Of a stretch of DNA of 64,000 bases, positions 56,358-64,000 are shown one piece after another. Origin of the DNA: Burkholderia oklahomensis C6786. Lineage in GTDB: Bacteria; Pseudomonadota; Gammaproteobacteria; Burkholderiales; Burkholderiaceae. Positions within the stretch are counted from its first letter, which is position 1, and every line of letters starts with the position of its first letter. The stretch lies in contig NZ_CP009555.1 of assembly GCF_000959365.1 (NCBI RefSeq), positions 310,001-374,000 of the forward strand, given 5' to 3'. The position numbers were made by a program, and so were the translations under genes. Under the pieces are notes generated by a model that did not search any database, was not told the origin of the DNA, and worked only from the letters and a program-made list of their open reading frames with translations.

Positions 56358-57979
56358 CGTTGCGCCCCCATGTAGATCGCCGGCACCGACGGTTGCTTGA
56401 GCGCCATCAATTGCGCGATCGGATAGCCGTAGTTGACGACCGTGAGGCCGATCATCAGCGCGACCCACAGCCCGAAGCTGTTGAGCGCGACGGGCAGCGT
56501 CTTCGGCTCGTGCACGGCCGAGCTGAACGTGAACTCGGCGGGCTTGACCTTCGCGCCGCGATGGCTGCGTATCAGCACGACGAAGAACAGCACGGCCGAC
56601 GCGACGAGAATCAGCGCGCCGACGACCGACATGATCACCCAGATCGCCTGCGGCGCGAGCGCGGGATCGCTGTAGTCGTAATAGGCCATCCGGCGCGGCA
56701 TGCCGAGGATGCCGACGTAGTGCCACGGGAACGTCGTGACGATCATCCCGACGAACCACAGCCAAAGCTGCGTCTTGACGAGGCGCGCGCTGCCGAGCGC
56801 GCGGCCCGTCAGATGCGGCCACAGCTCGTATGCGATCGCGAAGTACATGATGACGACCGCGCCGCCGAAGATCAGGTGGAAGTGGCCCGTGATCCATTGC
56901 GTGTTGTGGATCGTCGAATCGAGCTGGTAGCTCATGTTGATGAGCCCGCCCGCGCCGCCGAAGCCGAGCATCACGAACGAGAACGCGACGGCGAGCATCA
57001 TCGGCTCGTGCCACGGCAGCGCGCGCAGCCAGCCGAACGCGCCCTTGCCGCCGCGCAGCCGCGCGGCGATCTCGACCGACGCGCACACCGTGAACACCGT
57101 GAGGAGCGTCGGCACCGCGACGAGCGCCGTGAACACCGACTGCAGAAACTTGAAGCCCGAGCCGACCTGCGGATCGGCGAACAGGTGGTGAATGCCGATC
57201 GGCATCGCACCGACGAGGAACAGGATGAACGAGATGCGCGCCATCCCGTCGCTGTACAGCTTGCCGCCGATCGCGCGCGGCACGAGCGTGTAGTACGCGA
57301 TATACGCGGGAATCAGCCAGAAGTAGACGATCGCATGCAGCGTCCACGAGAAGAACACGCGCGCGAGGCCCGCGTCGATCGTCGACTTGAGCCCGAGCGC
57401 GACGGGCAGGATCTGGAACAGGATCTCGATCGCGGCGCCGACCGCGGTCCAGCCCCACAGATAGGCGCCCGCGACGTTCGCGAACATCGCGAGCGGGATC
57501 GGCGCGCCCGGATTCGCCTTCTTCCACGCGTACAGGTTCACCGACATCAGCGCGACCCAGATCCACGACCCGACGACGACGAGCACGACGCCGAGGTAGT
57601 AGAACGGACTGCCGATCATCGGCGGATAGAACGTGTACAGCACCGACGACAGGCCGAGCGACACGGGCGTCATCGCGACGACCGAGCCGAGCGCGATCAG
57701 CCAGAAGCCCGTCCACGCCCAGCGGCGGCCGACGAGCGGCATCTTGAGCGCGAGCTCGCTGATCGCATAGCCGAAGCCCATCGCGATCAGCGTCGGGAAC
57801 ACGTAGCCCATCACCGAGCCGTGCGCCGTCACCGAACGGTAGTAGAGCTCGGGATTGCCGAGCCACGGATGTAGCGGACTGCGCGCGAGCATCTGCCACG
57901 CGCCGAGCAGCAGCGCGACGCCGAAGACCGCGAACGCGAGCCAGAAATGGGCGAGCACCAGTCGATTATTCTTTAACAC
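56354..57979 (-). CDS. Heme-copper oxidase subunit I, B-type (ba3-like)
   Basis: 541 residues with about 13 helices. Ligands are visible in order: low-spin haem His53 in TAHGSVMGYV; CuB His215 with cross-link partner Tyr219 in LHAIVYFWL; CuB His264-His265 in IGIHHLFADP; and high-spin/low-spin haem His366 and His368 in TGHFHLIFGG. The spacing and the absence of the A-type D-channel asparagines point to a B-family (ba3) enzyme rather than aa3. It reduces O2 to water. It overlaps the subunit II stop by 14 bp. No haem A synthase or assembly gene is nearby. Confidence 0.93.
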   Translation of the reverse strand: MLKNNRLVLAHFWLAFAVFGVALLLGAWQMLARSPLHPWLGNPELYYRSVTAHGSVMGYVFPTLIAMGFGYAISELALKMPLVGRRWAWTGFWLIALGSVVAMTPVSLGLSSVLYTFYPPMIGSPFYYLGVVLVVVGSWIWVALMSVNLYAWKKANPGAPIPLAMFANVAGAYLWGWTAVGAAIEILFQILPVALGLKSTIDAGLARVFFSWTLHAIVYFWLIPAYIAYYTLVPRAIGGKLYSDGMARISFILFLVGAMPIGIHHLFADPQVGSGFKFLQSVFTALVAVPTLLTVFTVCASVEIAARLRGGKGAFGWLRALPWHEPMMLAVAFSFVMLGFGGAGGLINMSYQLDSTIHNTQWITGHFHLIFGGAVVIMYFAIAYELWPHLTGRALGSARLVKTQLWLWFVGMIVTTFPWHYVGILGMPRRMAYYDYSDPALAPQAIWVIMSVVGALILVASAVLFFVVLIRSHRGAKVKPAEFTFSSAVHEPKTLPVALNSFGLWVALMIGLTVVNYGYPIAQLMALKQPSVPAIYMGAQR

Positions 57980-58538
57980 AGCTCAATCTCCGCGCGCTGG
58001 ACGCCAGTTTGTCGAATTCCGCACGGTCAATGACCTTGACGTGCGCCCACATCCCCTCGTGCCCCGTGCCGCAATACTCGTGGCACGGCATCAGGTGCTC
58101 CTTCGGCTTGTCGAAGGTCGTCCTGAACGTCGCGACGTAACCCGGCTCGAGCATCGAGTTGATGTTGGTGTCGGTGATGAGGAAGCCGTGCACGACGTCC
58201 GCGCTCGTCGCGCGAAACGTGACGGGCGTGTTCGCCGGCACGAGGATGCACTGCGGCGTGAACGAGTACTGCTGGCCGATCACGCGCACCGTGACCGAGC
58301 CGTCCGGCTCGCGCGCTGTGCCGAGGTTGCTCTCGACGAATTCGCCCGAGACATGCAGCGTCGTCGGGTCGATCGTCTCGACGCGCGACGGCGGCATCAT
58401 CGCCCAGTGAAGGCCGGTGTACACCATCATGGCGACGAGGACGATCATCAGGCCGACGGCGAGGATCGCCCACCTGCGCTCGATCCGGGCCGCGAGCTGC
58501 GCGCCGTCGAGACGGTCTGGCATAGGTTGTTTGGACAT
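57966..58538 (-). CDS. Cytochrome c oxidase subunit II (CuA, ba3-type)
   Basis: 190 residues, short as in ba3-type oxidases. One N-terminal helix (about 23-48) precedes the cupredoxin domain. The CuA site is complete: His117 in ADVVHGFLITDT, then Cys152, Glu154, Cys156, His160 and Met163 in PCHEYCGTGHEGMW. It takes electrons from cytochrome c. Its stop overlaps subunit I by 14 bp and its start is 10 bp after the small subunit gene. Confidence 0.95.
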   Translation of the reverse strand: MSKQPMPDRLDGAQLAARIERRWAILAVGLMIVLVAMMVYTGLHWAMMPPSRVETIDPTTLHVSGEFVESNLGTAREPDGSVTVRVIGQQYSFTPQCILVPANTPVTFRATSADVVHGFLITDTNINSMLEPGYVATFRTTFDKPKEHLMPCHEYCGTGHEGMWAHVKVIDRAEFDKLASSARRLSCVKE

Positions 58539-58548
58539 GGGAGCCGGA

Positions 58549-58731
58549 TTATTGGATCACGCCGCGAGGCAGGAAGACGAGAAAGTAGAAGGCGAACCAC
58601 AGCGCGATCACGATCGCCGTCGCGGTGCCCGCGAGCGCGAGCGCGCCGCGCGGCCCCGCGCGGACGATCTCGTCGACCGCGTCGTCGTGCGGATCGGGGT
58701 CGCCCCCGCGTCGTTGGGAAGTGTCGCTCAT
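58549..58731 (-). CDS. Small single-helix oxidase-associated protein
   Basis: 60 residues: a charged N-terminus (about 1-25) and one membrane helix (about 32-53, LALAGTATAIVIALWFAFYFLVF), ending in RGVIQ. Its position, between subunit II (10 bp downstream) and the tri-haem cytochrome (7 bp upstream), matches the tiny extra subunit of ba3-type oxidases (subunit IIa/CbaD-like). Sequence alone is too short for a firm family. Confidence 0.8.
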   Translation of the reverse strand: MSDTSQRRGGDPDPHDDAVDEIVRAGPRGALALAGTATAIVIALWFAFYFLVFLPRGVIQ

Positions 58732-58738
58732 GATGTCC

Positions 58739-60028
58739 TCAATAGAGCGGAGCGGAACGCAGCGCGTTGGCTTCCTTCGCGGAAACCGGCGCGCCGCGGT
58801 TGCCCCAGGCGGTGCGGATGAACGTCGTCACGGCGGCCACCTCGTCGTCCGACAGCGACTGGGCGAAAGGCGGCATGCCGTAGGGCTCGGGATTCTTCGC
58901 GGTGCCGGGCGCGTAGCCGCCGTTCAGCACCATGCGGATCGGATTCACCGCGGACGTCATCTGGATCGACTGGTTGCCCGCGAGCGGCGGGAACGCCGGC
59001 GTCTTGCCGCGGCCCGTCTTGCCGTGGCAGCTCGCGCACTGCGCGTCGTAGATCTTCGCGCCGAGCTTGTAGAGGCGCGTCTCTTCCGACGCGGGCATCT
59101 TCGCCGGCGGCGCGGACGCGGATTCGCTGCCGCGCTGCGGCAGCGACTTCAGATAGACGGCCATCGCGCGCACGTCGTCGTCGGACAGGTGCTGCAGGCT
59201 GTCGTAGACGACCTCCGCCATCGGCCCGTACACCGCGCCGCGATGCGACGCGCCCGCCTGCAGCAGGCCCGTGATGTCGGCGATGCTCCAGTCGCCGAGC
59301 CCCGCTTCCTTGTTCGACGTGAGCGACGGCGCGTACCACGCCTGCATCGGAATCAGCCCGCCTTCGAACGCGTTCGATTCCGAGCTGCCGCCGAGCGCAT
59401 TGATCGCGGTGTGGCACATCGAGCAGTGGCCGAGCCCCTGCACGAGATACGCGCCGCGGTTCCATTCGGCCGACTTCGCGTTGTCCGGCTGATACTCGCC
59501 TTCCTTGAAGTACAGCGTGCGCCAGCCGATCAGGAGCTGCCGGTTGTTGTACGGAAAGCGCATGTCGTGCGGCCGGTTCGCGAGCTTCACGGGCGGCACC
59601 GAGCGCAGGTACGCGAAGATCGCGTCCGAGTCCGCGCGCGTCACCTTCGTGTACGCGGCGAACGGCATCGCCGGATACAGCAGCGAGCCGTCGCGCGAGC
59701 GGCCGGTGTGCATCATCGAGTAGAACTCGTCGGCCGTCCATTTGCCGATGCCCGCCTCGTCGTCGGGCGTGATGTTCGGCGAATACAGCGTGCCGAACGG
59801 CGTCGGCATCGCGCGGCCGCCCGCGAAGAGCTTCTCGCCCGGCACCGTATGGCACGCGATGCAGTCGCCCGCGCGCGCCAGATATTCGCCGCGCCGGATG
59901 GTCGCCGCGTCGTTCGACGGCTGCGCGGATGCGACGGACGCCGCGCCCGCGGCTGCGAGCAGCACGCCGGCGAATGCGAGCGCGCTGCGGAATTTGACGA
60001 TCAATTGCTTGTGCACCGAGGCCTCCAT
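58739..60028 (-). CDS. Tri-haem c-type cytochrome (dehydrogenase-type subunit)
   Basis: 429 residues: a signal peptide (about 1-35), then three haem motifs, CIACH (56-60), CSMCH (202-206) and CASCH (331-335). The domain order matches the cytochrome c subunits of membrane alcohol, gluconate or aldose dehydrogenases. No flavin or quinoprotein dehydrogenase accompanies it here, so it probably passes electrons from quinol or a distant dehydrogenase to the oxidase encoded in the same operon. Its start overlaps the stop of the upstream cytochrome by one base. Confidence 0.93.
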   Translation of the reverse strand: MEASVHKQLIVKFRSALAFAGVLLAAAGAASVASAQPSNDAATIRRGEYLARAGDCIACHTVPGEKLFAGGRAMPTPFGTLYSPNITPDDEAGIGKWTADEFYSMMHTGRSRDGSLLYPAMPFAAYTKVTRADSDAIFAYLRSVPPVKLANRPHDMRFPYNNRQLLIGWRTLYFKEGEYQPDNAKSAEWNRGAYLVQGLGHCSMCHTAINALGGSSESNAFEGGLIPMQAWYAPSLTSNKEAGLGDWSIADITGLLQAGASHRGAVYGPMAEVVYDSLQHLSDDDVRAMAVYLKSLPQRGSESASAPPAKMPASEETRLYKLGAKIYDAQCASCHGKTGRGKTPAFPPLAGNQSIQMTSAVNPIRMVLNGGYAPGTAKNPEPYGMPPFAQSLSDDEVAAVTTFIRTAWGNRGAPVSAKEANALRSAPLY

Positions 60029-60744
60029 TAGCGCGGTTCGCTACCGCATGCGAGCGGCATGTCGAGCGAGCCCGCGGGGGCGGGCGACGGATTGGCGGGC
60101 GCGGGCCGCGACGCGAGCCACGCCGAGATCGCGGTCACGTCGGTGTCGGTGAGCCGGGATGCGACCTGCTGCATGCAGTCGGGCGCGATCGACGCGCGCG
60201 TGCCGTAGCGCCATTCGCCGAGCTGCGCGCTCAGGTATTCCGCATGCAGGCCGAGGAGGCCCGGCACGGCGGGCTCCATGCCGGTGAGCGCCGCGCCGTG
60301 GCACGACGCGCACGCGGGAATCTTGCGCGACGGGTCGCCCGACCTCACGAGCTGCTGCCCTCGCCCGAGCACCGCGGGCGCGGCGGCGGGCGCCGCGATC
60401 GCCGGGAACGGCGGACGCCGGCTCGCGAAGTGGTCGGCGATCCGATGCAGGTACGCGTCGGGCAGATACGCGAGCAGGTAGTTCATGGGCGGATACTTGC
60501 GCCGGCCGTCGCGGAACGCGACGAGCTGGTTGTACAGATAGCCGGCGGGCTTGCCGGACAGGCGCGGGAAGTAGTCGTTCGACGTTCCCTCGCCCTGCCT
60601 TCCGTGACACGCGGCGCATGCGAGCACGCGCGCCTCCATCGTGTCGGGCGCGCGTTCGGTCTGCGGTTCCTGGGATAGCGCCGTCTGGCTCAGCAAGGCG
60701 CACAGCACGGCAAGTGCAGCGGTGGGTCTCGAGGTCACTGTCAT
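60028..60744 (-). CDS. Di-haem cytochrome c4-like protein
   Basis: 238 residues from the ATG at 60744, with a signal peptide (about 1-24, cleaved near LSQ). A TTG four codons upstream (60756) is an alternative start. Two haem motifs, CAACH and CASCH, lie about 105 residues apart in the two cytochrome c4-like halves. It is the first gene of the leftward six-gene operon and should be the soluble periplasmic electron donor of the oxidase. The 165 bp upstream contain an FNR/ANR-like box, so the operon may respond to oxygen. Confidence 0.93.
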   Translation of the reverse strand: MTVTSRPTAALAVLCALLSQTALSQEPQTERAPDTMEARVLACAACHGRQGEGTSNDYFPRLSGKPAGYLYNQLVAFRDGRRKYPPMNYLLAYLPDAYLHRIADHFASRRPPFPAIAAPAAAPAVLGRGQQLVRSGDPSRKIPACASCHGAALTGMEPAVPGLLGLHAEYLSAQLGEWRYGTRASIAPDCMQQVASRLTDTDVTAISAWLASRPAPANPSPAPAGSLDMPLACGSEPR

Positions 60745-60908
60745 CCTCTCCGGCAAGGCATCCCGTTCCCGCCATCGACGCGAGCCGCCCCTGCGGATCG
60801 TGGGGTAAGCGGGTGCGTCGCCGGCACCATCGCTTTCTTTGGTCTCATGGGAACTTGTTGTTCAAATTTTCAATGTCGCGAAAATCTCATGAGCACCGTT
60901 GCCTTGCA

Positions 60909-60922
60909 TTGATTCATGTCAA
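60909..60922. promoter_or_regulatory. FNR/ANR-type box TTGAT-TCAT-GTCAA upstream of the oxidase operon
   Basis: The 14-bp sequence matches the FNR/ANR consensus TTGAT-n4-ATCAA at nine of ten fixed positions. It is 165 bp before the ATG of the first gene of the leftward oxidase operon; a class II geometry would place the start near 60874. Confidence 0.6.
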
Positions 60923-61154
60923 TTAAATACCTCTTTTCGCTGATAGTCGATCGGACGCGCGATCGCAAATCTCGTTTTTTGAATTTAGTCGCTCATGCGC
61001 GAAGCGCAACGTTTCGCGACGCCGCACGCGCCGTCGCGATTTTTCTCTTATGCGGCAATGCGTTACGCGCGGCGAGCCCGCGCGAGTCGTCGTCGCTGCG
61101 GCGCGCGGGACGCGCCGCCCGCGGCCGCCCGAGCGGCCGGATCAAGGCCGTGCG

Positions 61155-62399
61155 TCATATCCGCACGGTGCGGCGCGCGCCGCCGCGTTCGATCGCGATC
61201 TCGAGCGAGCCCGCCGGCGCCGTGCTCAATCGATCGCGCACGTCGTCGATGGCCGACGGGTCGACATGCTTGCCGTCGATCTCGACAAGCACGTCGCCGT
61301 TTTCGAGGCCGTAGCGGCCGAGCTCGTCCGGCCGGTTGTGGAACAGCTGCACACGGCCGTCGACGTAGCGGATCGCGATCGTGCGCAGCGGCTGCGGATC
61401 GTCCTGCGTGAAGCGGCTCGCGTCGTAGCAGAACTCCATCGTGCTCGGCACGAACATGTAGCGATCGAGCCGCGCGAGGAAGTTCATCCCGAGCATGTCG
61501 CCGCCGCCCTCCGCGACGCGCAGGCCGCCGATCGGCTTGCCGTCGAACGACAGCCCCTTCGCGAAGTAGTCGAGCGACTGCCCGACGCCCTTCACCGACA
61601 GGCTCGGCACCGTGTCGCCGAGCGGCTTCGCGGCCTTGTGGCTTGCGAGGAACGCGAGCGTCGGCGCGGACACGATCGAATGGCGCGCGCCGGTATCGAA
61701 ACGGAACATCGTCCATTGATCGCCGAAGTCGACGCTCACGGCGGGCGACTGGCCGAAGCTGTCCTGATACGGGACGCAATGCTGGAAGCGCTGCCCGGCG
61801 GGCGGATGACGCCAGACCGTCAGCGTGCCGCTGCGATTGTCGGCGACCCAGCTCAGTTGGCGAAAGATCTCGATGCCGACGACACCGTCGATCTGCGTGC
61901 CGAACGCCTGCGACAGCAACGACAGATCGAGACCGAGCCACGGATAGAAGCTCGGCACCTCGAAGCTGCCGAGCGCGAGCGGCAATGGCTGCCACAAGCG
62001 CACGCGCTCCTGCGGCAGCACGCCGTCCGCCGTCGCGAGGCCTTTCGCGAGCATCGCCCGGTACGCGATCGGAATCTGTTCGTCGGTCGACGGCTGCGTG
62101 ATCGACTGCGCGAGCCGGTTGTCGATCACCGTGTGGCTCGCGCCCGTGTCGACGAGAAAGTGATAAGTCTTGCCCGCGATCGCAACGGGCACGACGAATC
62201 CGCTCTTCGGCTTGAACGATGCGGTCAGCACGGGCGTCGCGCCGCCGCGCTGCGGCTCGGCGCGCTCGCCGCAGGCTGTCGCGAGGAGCACGGTTGCGCA
62301 GACGAGCGCGAGGGTCGACAGCGCGCGCGGCGCGCGACGGCGGATAGCGGATTTGGAGCATGCGGGCGACTGCGAGGAAACGAATGCGTGTTGAACCAT
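61155..62399 (-). CDS. Lipoprotein with two retropepsin-like motifs and a PDZ-like C-terminus
   Basis: 414 residues. A long N-terminus leads to a lipobox LATAC (Cys43). The mature part has two aspartic-protease active-site motifs: LVDTGASHTVID (Asp84) and FRFDTGARHS (Asp235). Family members usually have one per subunit and work as dimers, so two in one chain suggest a pseudo-dimer. The C-terminus (about 340-414, GLENGDVLVEIDGKHVD) looks PDZ-like. It is probably a periplasmic/outer-membrane protease of unknown target. The ATG at 62397-62399 fits a lipoprotein; a longer frame to 62852 is arginine-rich and rejected. No partner gene is adjacent. Confidence 0.85.
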   Translation of the reverse strand: MVQHAFVSSQSPACSKSAIRRRAPRALSTLALVCATVLLATACGERAEPQRGGATPVLTASFKPKSGFVVPVAIAGKTYHFLVDTGASHTVIDNRLAQSITQPSTDEQIPIAYRAMLAKGLATADGVLPQERVRLWQPLPLALGSFEVPSFYPWLGLDLSLLSQAFGTQIDGVVGIEIFRQLSWVADNRSGTLTVWRHPPAGQRFQHCVPYQDSFGQSPAVSVDFGDQWTMFRFDTGARHSIVSAPTLAFLASHKAAKPLGDTVPSLSVKGVGQSLDYFAKGLSFDGKPIGGLRVAEGGGDMLGMNFLARLDRYMFVPSTMEFCYDASRFTQDDPQPLRTIAIRYVDGRVQLFHNRPDELGRYGLENGDVLVEIDGKHVDPSAIDDVRDRLSTAPAGSLEIAIERGGARRTVRI

Positions 62400-63015
62400 G
62401 AATGGCGGATGCGTGATGCGAAAGTGAAGAGGGGCGGACGATCGCGCGGGGCGGCGCATCGCGTCGTGCAGCGCATCGCATCGTGCAACGCGCCGTGCAA
62501 CGTGCGCGCGGCGCTTGTCCGCGCGATGAAATGCACATGTAAGGGTCGACGATTCTATAGAAACGCCGTTTCGTCCGCTGTCGACTTTTGTTCGCCCGCT
62601 TTCGAATGATGCCGCGTGCTGCTTCGGCATCGCGCCGCCGCCCGCCCGCACGGCCGAGGCACGACGGCCGCCTCGTCCCGCCACGCCCACACGACGCTGG
62701 AGCGGCTGATCGCCGACGCGGAGCCCACTGCATGCGACGCGCTGCGCGAAAAAGGCACGCGATGCGCGAAGCTCGGCTTCGCTGCGCGTCGCGCAATTGC
62801 TCGACGCGACGCGCGCGCATCCGATCCCGATCACCCGGCCGTTCGTCGACACGCGGCGCGGCGCCCGGCTCTACCGACCGTCGGAACGCGTGCGGGGAAC
62901 GCCGCCATCGCCGCTGCGCGGTCCGTTCACGAAGGAAGGCGGCGAGATCGCGATCGATCCGCGCGACCCGCGAGCCGGGCGCTGACGCACACGGCGGCCG
63001 CCGGGCGCCGCCGCG
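62400..63015. other. Intergenic region with possible gene remnant
   Basis: About 615 bases. A 17-bp tandem repeat (GCGCATCGCRTCGTGCA, 62454-62487, then a partial copy to 62499) is near the left end. From about 62760 to 62985 one frame on the plus strand reads like a protein tail (AHPIPITRPFVDTRRGARLY, then FTKEGGEIAIDPRDPRAGR) but has no good start and the preceding part fits other frames, so it may be a frameshifted relic. No firm gene is called. Confidence 0.4.
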
Positions 63016-64000
63016 TCAATTGCGCAGTTCGCCGCTCTGCAGGACGGTCACCTCGTGCGACTGCACGAGCGGAATGTGAACTTCGATCGACGTGCCCTGC
63101 CCCGGCGCCGTCTGCACCGACAGCGTGCCCTGCACCAGATAGGCGCGCTCGCGCAGACCGACGAGCCCGAACGAATTCGGCTTGCGCGGATTCGCGGTGT
63201 CGAAGCCGACGCCGTCGTCGCGGATGCTCAGCATCACCTCGTCATGATCGGCGATGAGCCGGATATCGACGTGCGACGCACGCGCATGGCGCCCGACGTT
63301 CGTCAGCGATTCCTGCAAGATGCGGAACGTCGCGCTCGCCTGCGGCTCGACGAGATCGAGCTCGGGCGGATCGATGACGAGCGTGCAGCCGATCCGGTGC
63401 CGCTGCTGGAACGCCTGCACGAGCCACTGGATTGCCGGGACGAGCCCGAGATCGTCGAGCATCAGCGGCCGCAGATCGGATGCGATCCGGCGCGTCGCCG
63501 CCACCGCGCCGTCGAGCAGTCCGCGCATTTCCAAAAAGCGTCCGGCGAGCTCGTTGCCCGTCGTCGACACGCGTTCGAGATCGAGCCGCAGCATCGCGAG
63601 CGTCTGCGCAAGCTCGTCGTGCAGCTCGCGCGCGATCCGGCCGCGCTCCTGCTCGCGCGCGGTCGAGCTGATCGCGGCGATCTCGCGCAGTTCCTCGCGC
63701 GAGCGCGCGAGCGCCTCCTCCGCGCGCTCGCGTTCGGCGATCTCGCGCCGCAGCTCGCGGTTCACGGTCATCAGCTCGCTCGTGCGCTCGGCGACGCGCT
63801 GCTCGAGCAACTCGTTCGCTTCGTTCAGCTGGACGGTCTTCTCCTGCACGCGCCGGTGCTCGATCCGCTCGCCGTGCAGCGCGAGCACCGTGCGCGCATA
63901 CAGCTTGCCGTTTTCGAGCAGCAGCGCGAGCAGTACGAAGCTCGACGCGACGAGGCCGTAGATGCGCCCCGCATAGAAACCGAGATCGAAACGGCCGCGA
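63016..64000 (-). CDS. Sensor histidine kinase (NarL-type partner), 5' end cut by window
   Basis: The frame stops at 63016 and stays open to the window edge, about 328 codons visible. The visible part begins in membrane segments (GRFDLGFYAGRIYGLVAS and LLALLLENGKLYAR), resembling a MASE4-like sensor. A coiled coil with heptad-like Glu/Leu (EKTVQLNEANELLEQRV) follows, then the HisKA_3 dimerisation/phosphoacceptor helix REQERGRIARELHDELAQTL, with the phosphorylated His in ELHDEL. The ATPase part has NVGRHARASHVDI (N-box) and DDGVGFD. It should phosphorylate a NarL/LuxR-type response regulator, which is not in the window. Confidence 0.93.
   Translation of the reverse strand, partial: RGRFDLGFYAGRIYGLVASSFVLLALLLENGKLYARTVLALHGERIEHRRVQEKTVQLNEANELLEQRVAERTSELMTVNRELRREIAERERAEEALARSREELREIAAISSTAREQERGRIARELHDELAQTLAMLRLDLERVSTTGNELAGRFLEMRGLLDGAVAATRRIASDLRPLMLDDLGLVPAIQWLVQAFQQRHRIGCTLVIDPPELDLVEPQASATFRILQESLTNVGRHARASHVDIRLIADHDEVMLSIRDDGVGFDTANPRKPNSFGLVGLRERAYLVQGTLSVQTAPGQGTSIEVHIPLVQSHEVTVLQSGELRN

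Noticed and set aside
62797..62985. A 62-residue plus-strand frame starting with TTG
   Set aside because: Looks protein-like but has no RBS, a weak start and no family match; kept only as a possible relic.

Overview
The window is high-GC DNA from a betaproteobacterium. Protein style and gene content fit Burkholderia, most likely the B. pseudomallei/thailandensis group: a recCBD-arfB block, a TPP-riboswitch thiC, an MdtABC-type RND operon, an MXKDX repeat protein and a PhoX-family phosphatase. The species call is an inference from family resemblance; no search was run. No rRNA, tRNA, CRISPR array, insertion sequence or prophage was seen. It reads as ordinary chromosome with dense, short-spaced operons. 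Very high GC produces long open frames opposite or out of phase with nearly every real gene, and these were discarded.

Layout, left half. 0-5.7 kb: the end of an MFS transporter, a DMT exporter, then a leftward set of DUF1223 protein, cytochrome b and Tat-exported molybdopterin oxidoreductase, and a secreted Met-Lys-Asp repeat protein. 5.9-10.2 kb: riboswitch-controlled thiC with a terminator, two small lipoproteins and a second DMT transporter. 10.9-12.2 kb: an EAL phosphodiesterase with an extra C-terminal domain. 12.7-22.8 kb: leftward recC-recB-recD-arfB, each junction overlapping by 4 bp. 23.2-31.0 kb: a FUSC exporter, an amino-acid permease under a HutC-like operator, a 57-residue membrane protein, and an iron ABC transporter (binding protein, permease, ATPase). 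31.0-33.4 kb: an Lrp regulator divergent from a cysteine-dioxygenase-like enzyme, then an FMN reductase.

Layout, right half. 33.5-38.2 kb: an MscS-family channel, an NAD(P)-binding reductase and its probable Rrf2 regulator sharing an 18/20-identical operator, and a lipoprotein. 38.5-41.9 kb: a PhoX-type phosphatase, a strong candidate small RNA on the minus strand, and an IclR regulator. 41.9-50.0 kb: a heptamer tandem repeat, then an RND efflux operon (adaptor plus two pumps, no outer-membrane channel). 50.5-55.4 kb: a reductase, an exported peroxiredoxin, and a PAS-GGDEF-EAL/HDOD pair. 55.6-60.7 kb: a six-gene leftward operon for a B-type heme-copper oxidase with seven c-type haem sites and an FNR/ANR-like box upstream. 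61.2-64.0 kb: a lipoprotein with two retropepsin-like motifs, and a sensor histidine kinase that runs off the window.

Together the genes cover respiration under changing oxygen, metal and phosphate acquisition, efflux, c-di-GMP signalling and double-strand-break repair. The least expected items are the candidate sRNA (about 40.70-40.83 kb), the oversized RecD insertion with a clamp-binding-like pentapeptide, the paired Rrf2 operators, the oxygen-linked oxidase operon, and the duplicated 17-bp motif in the otherwise empty 10.2-10.9 kb gap.
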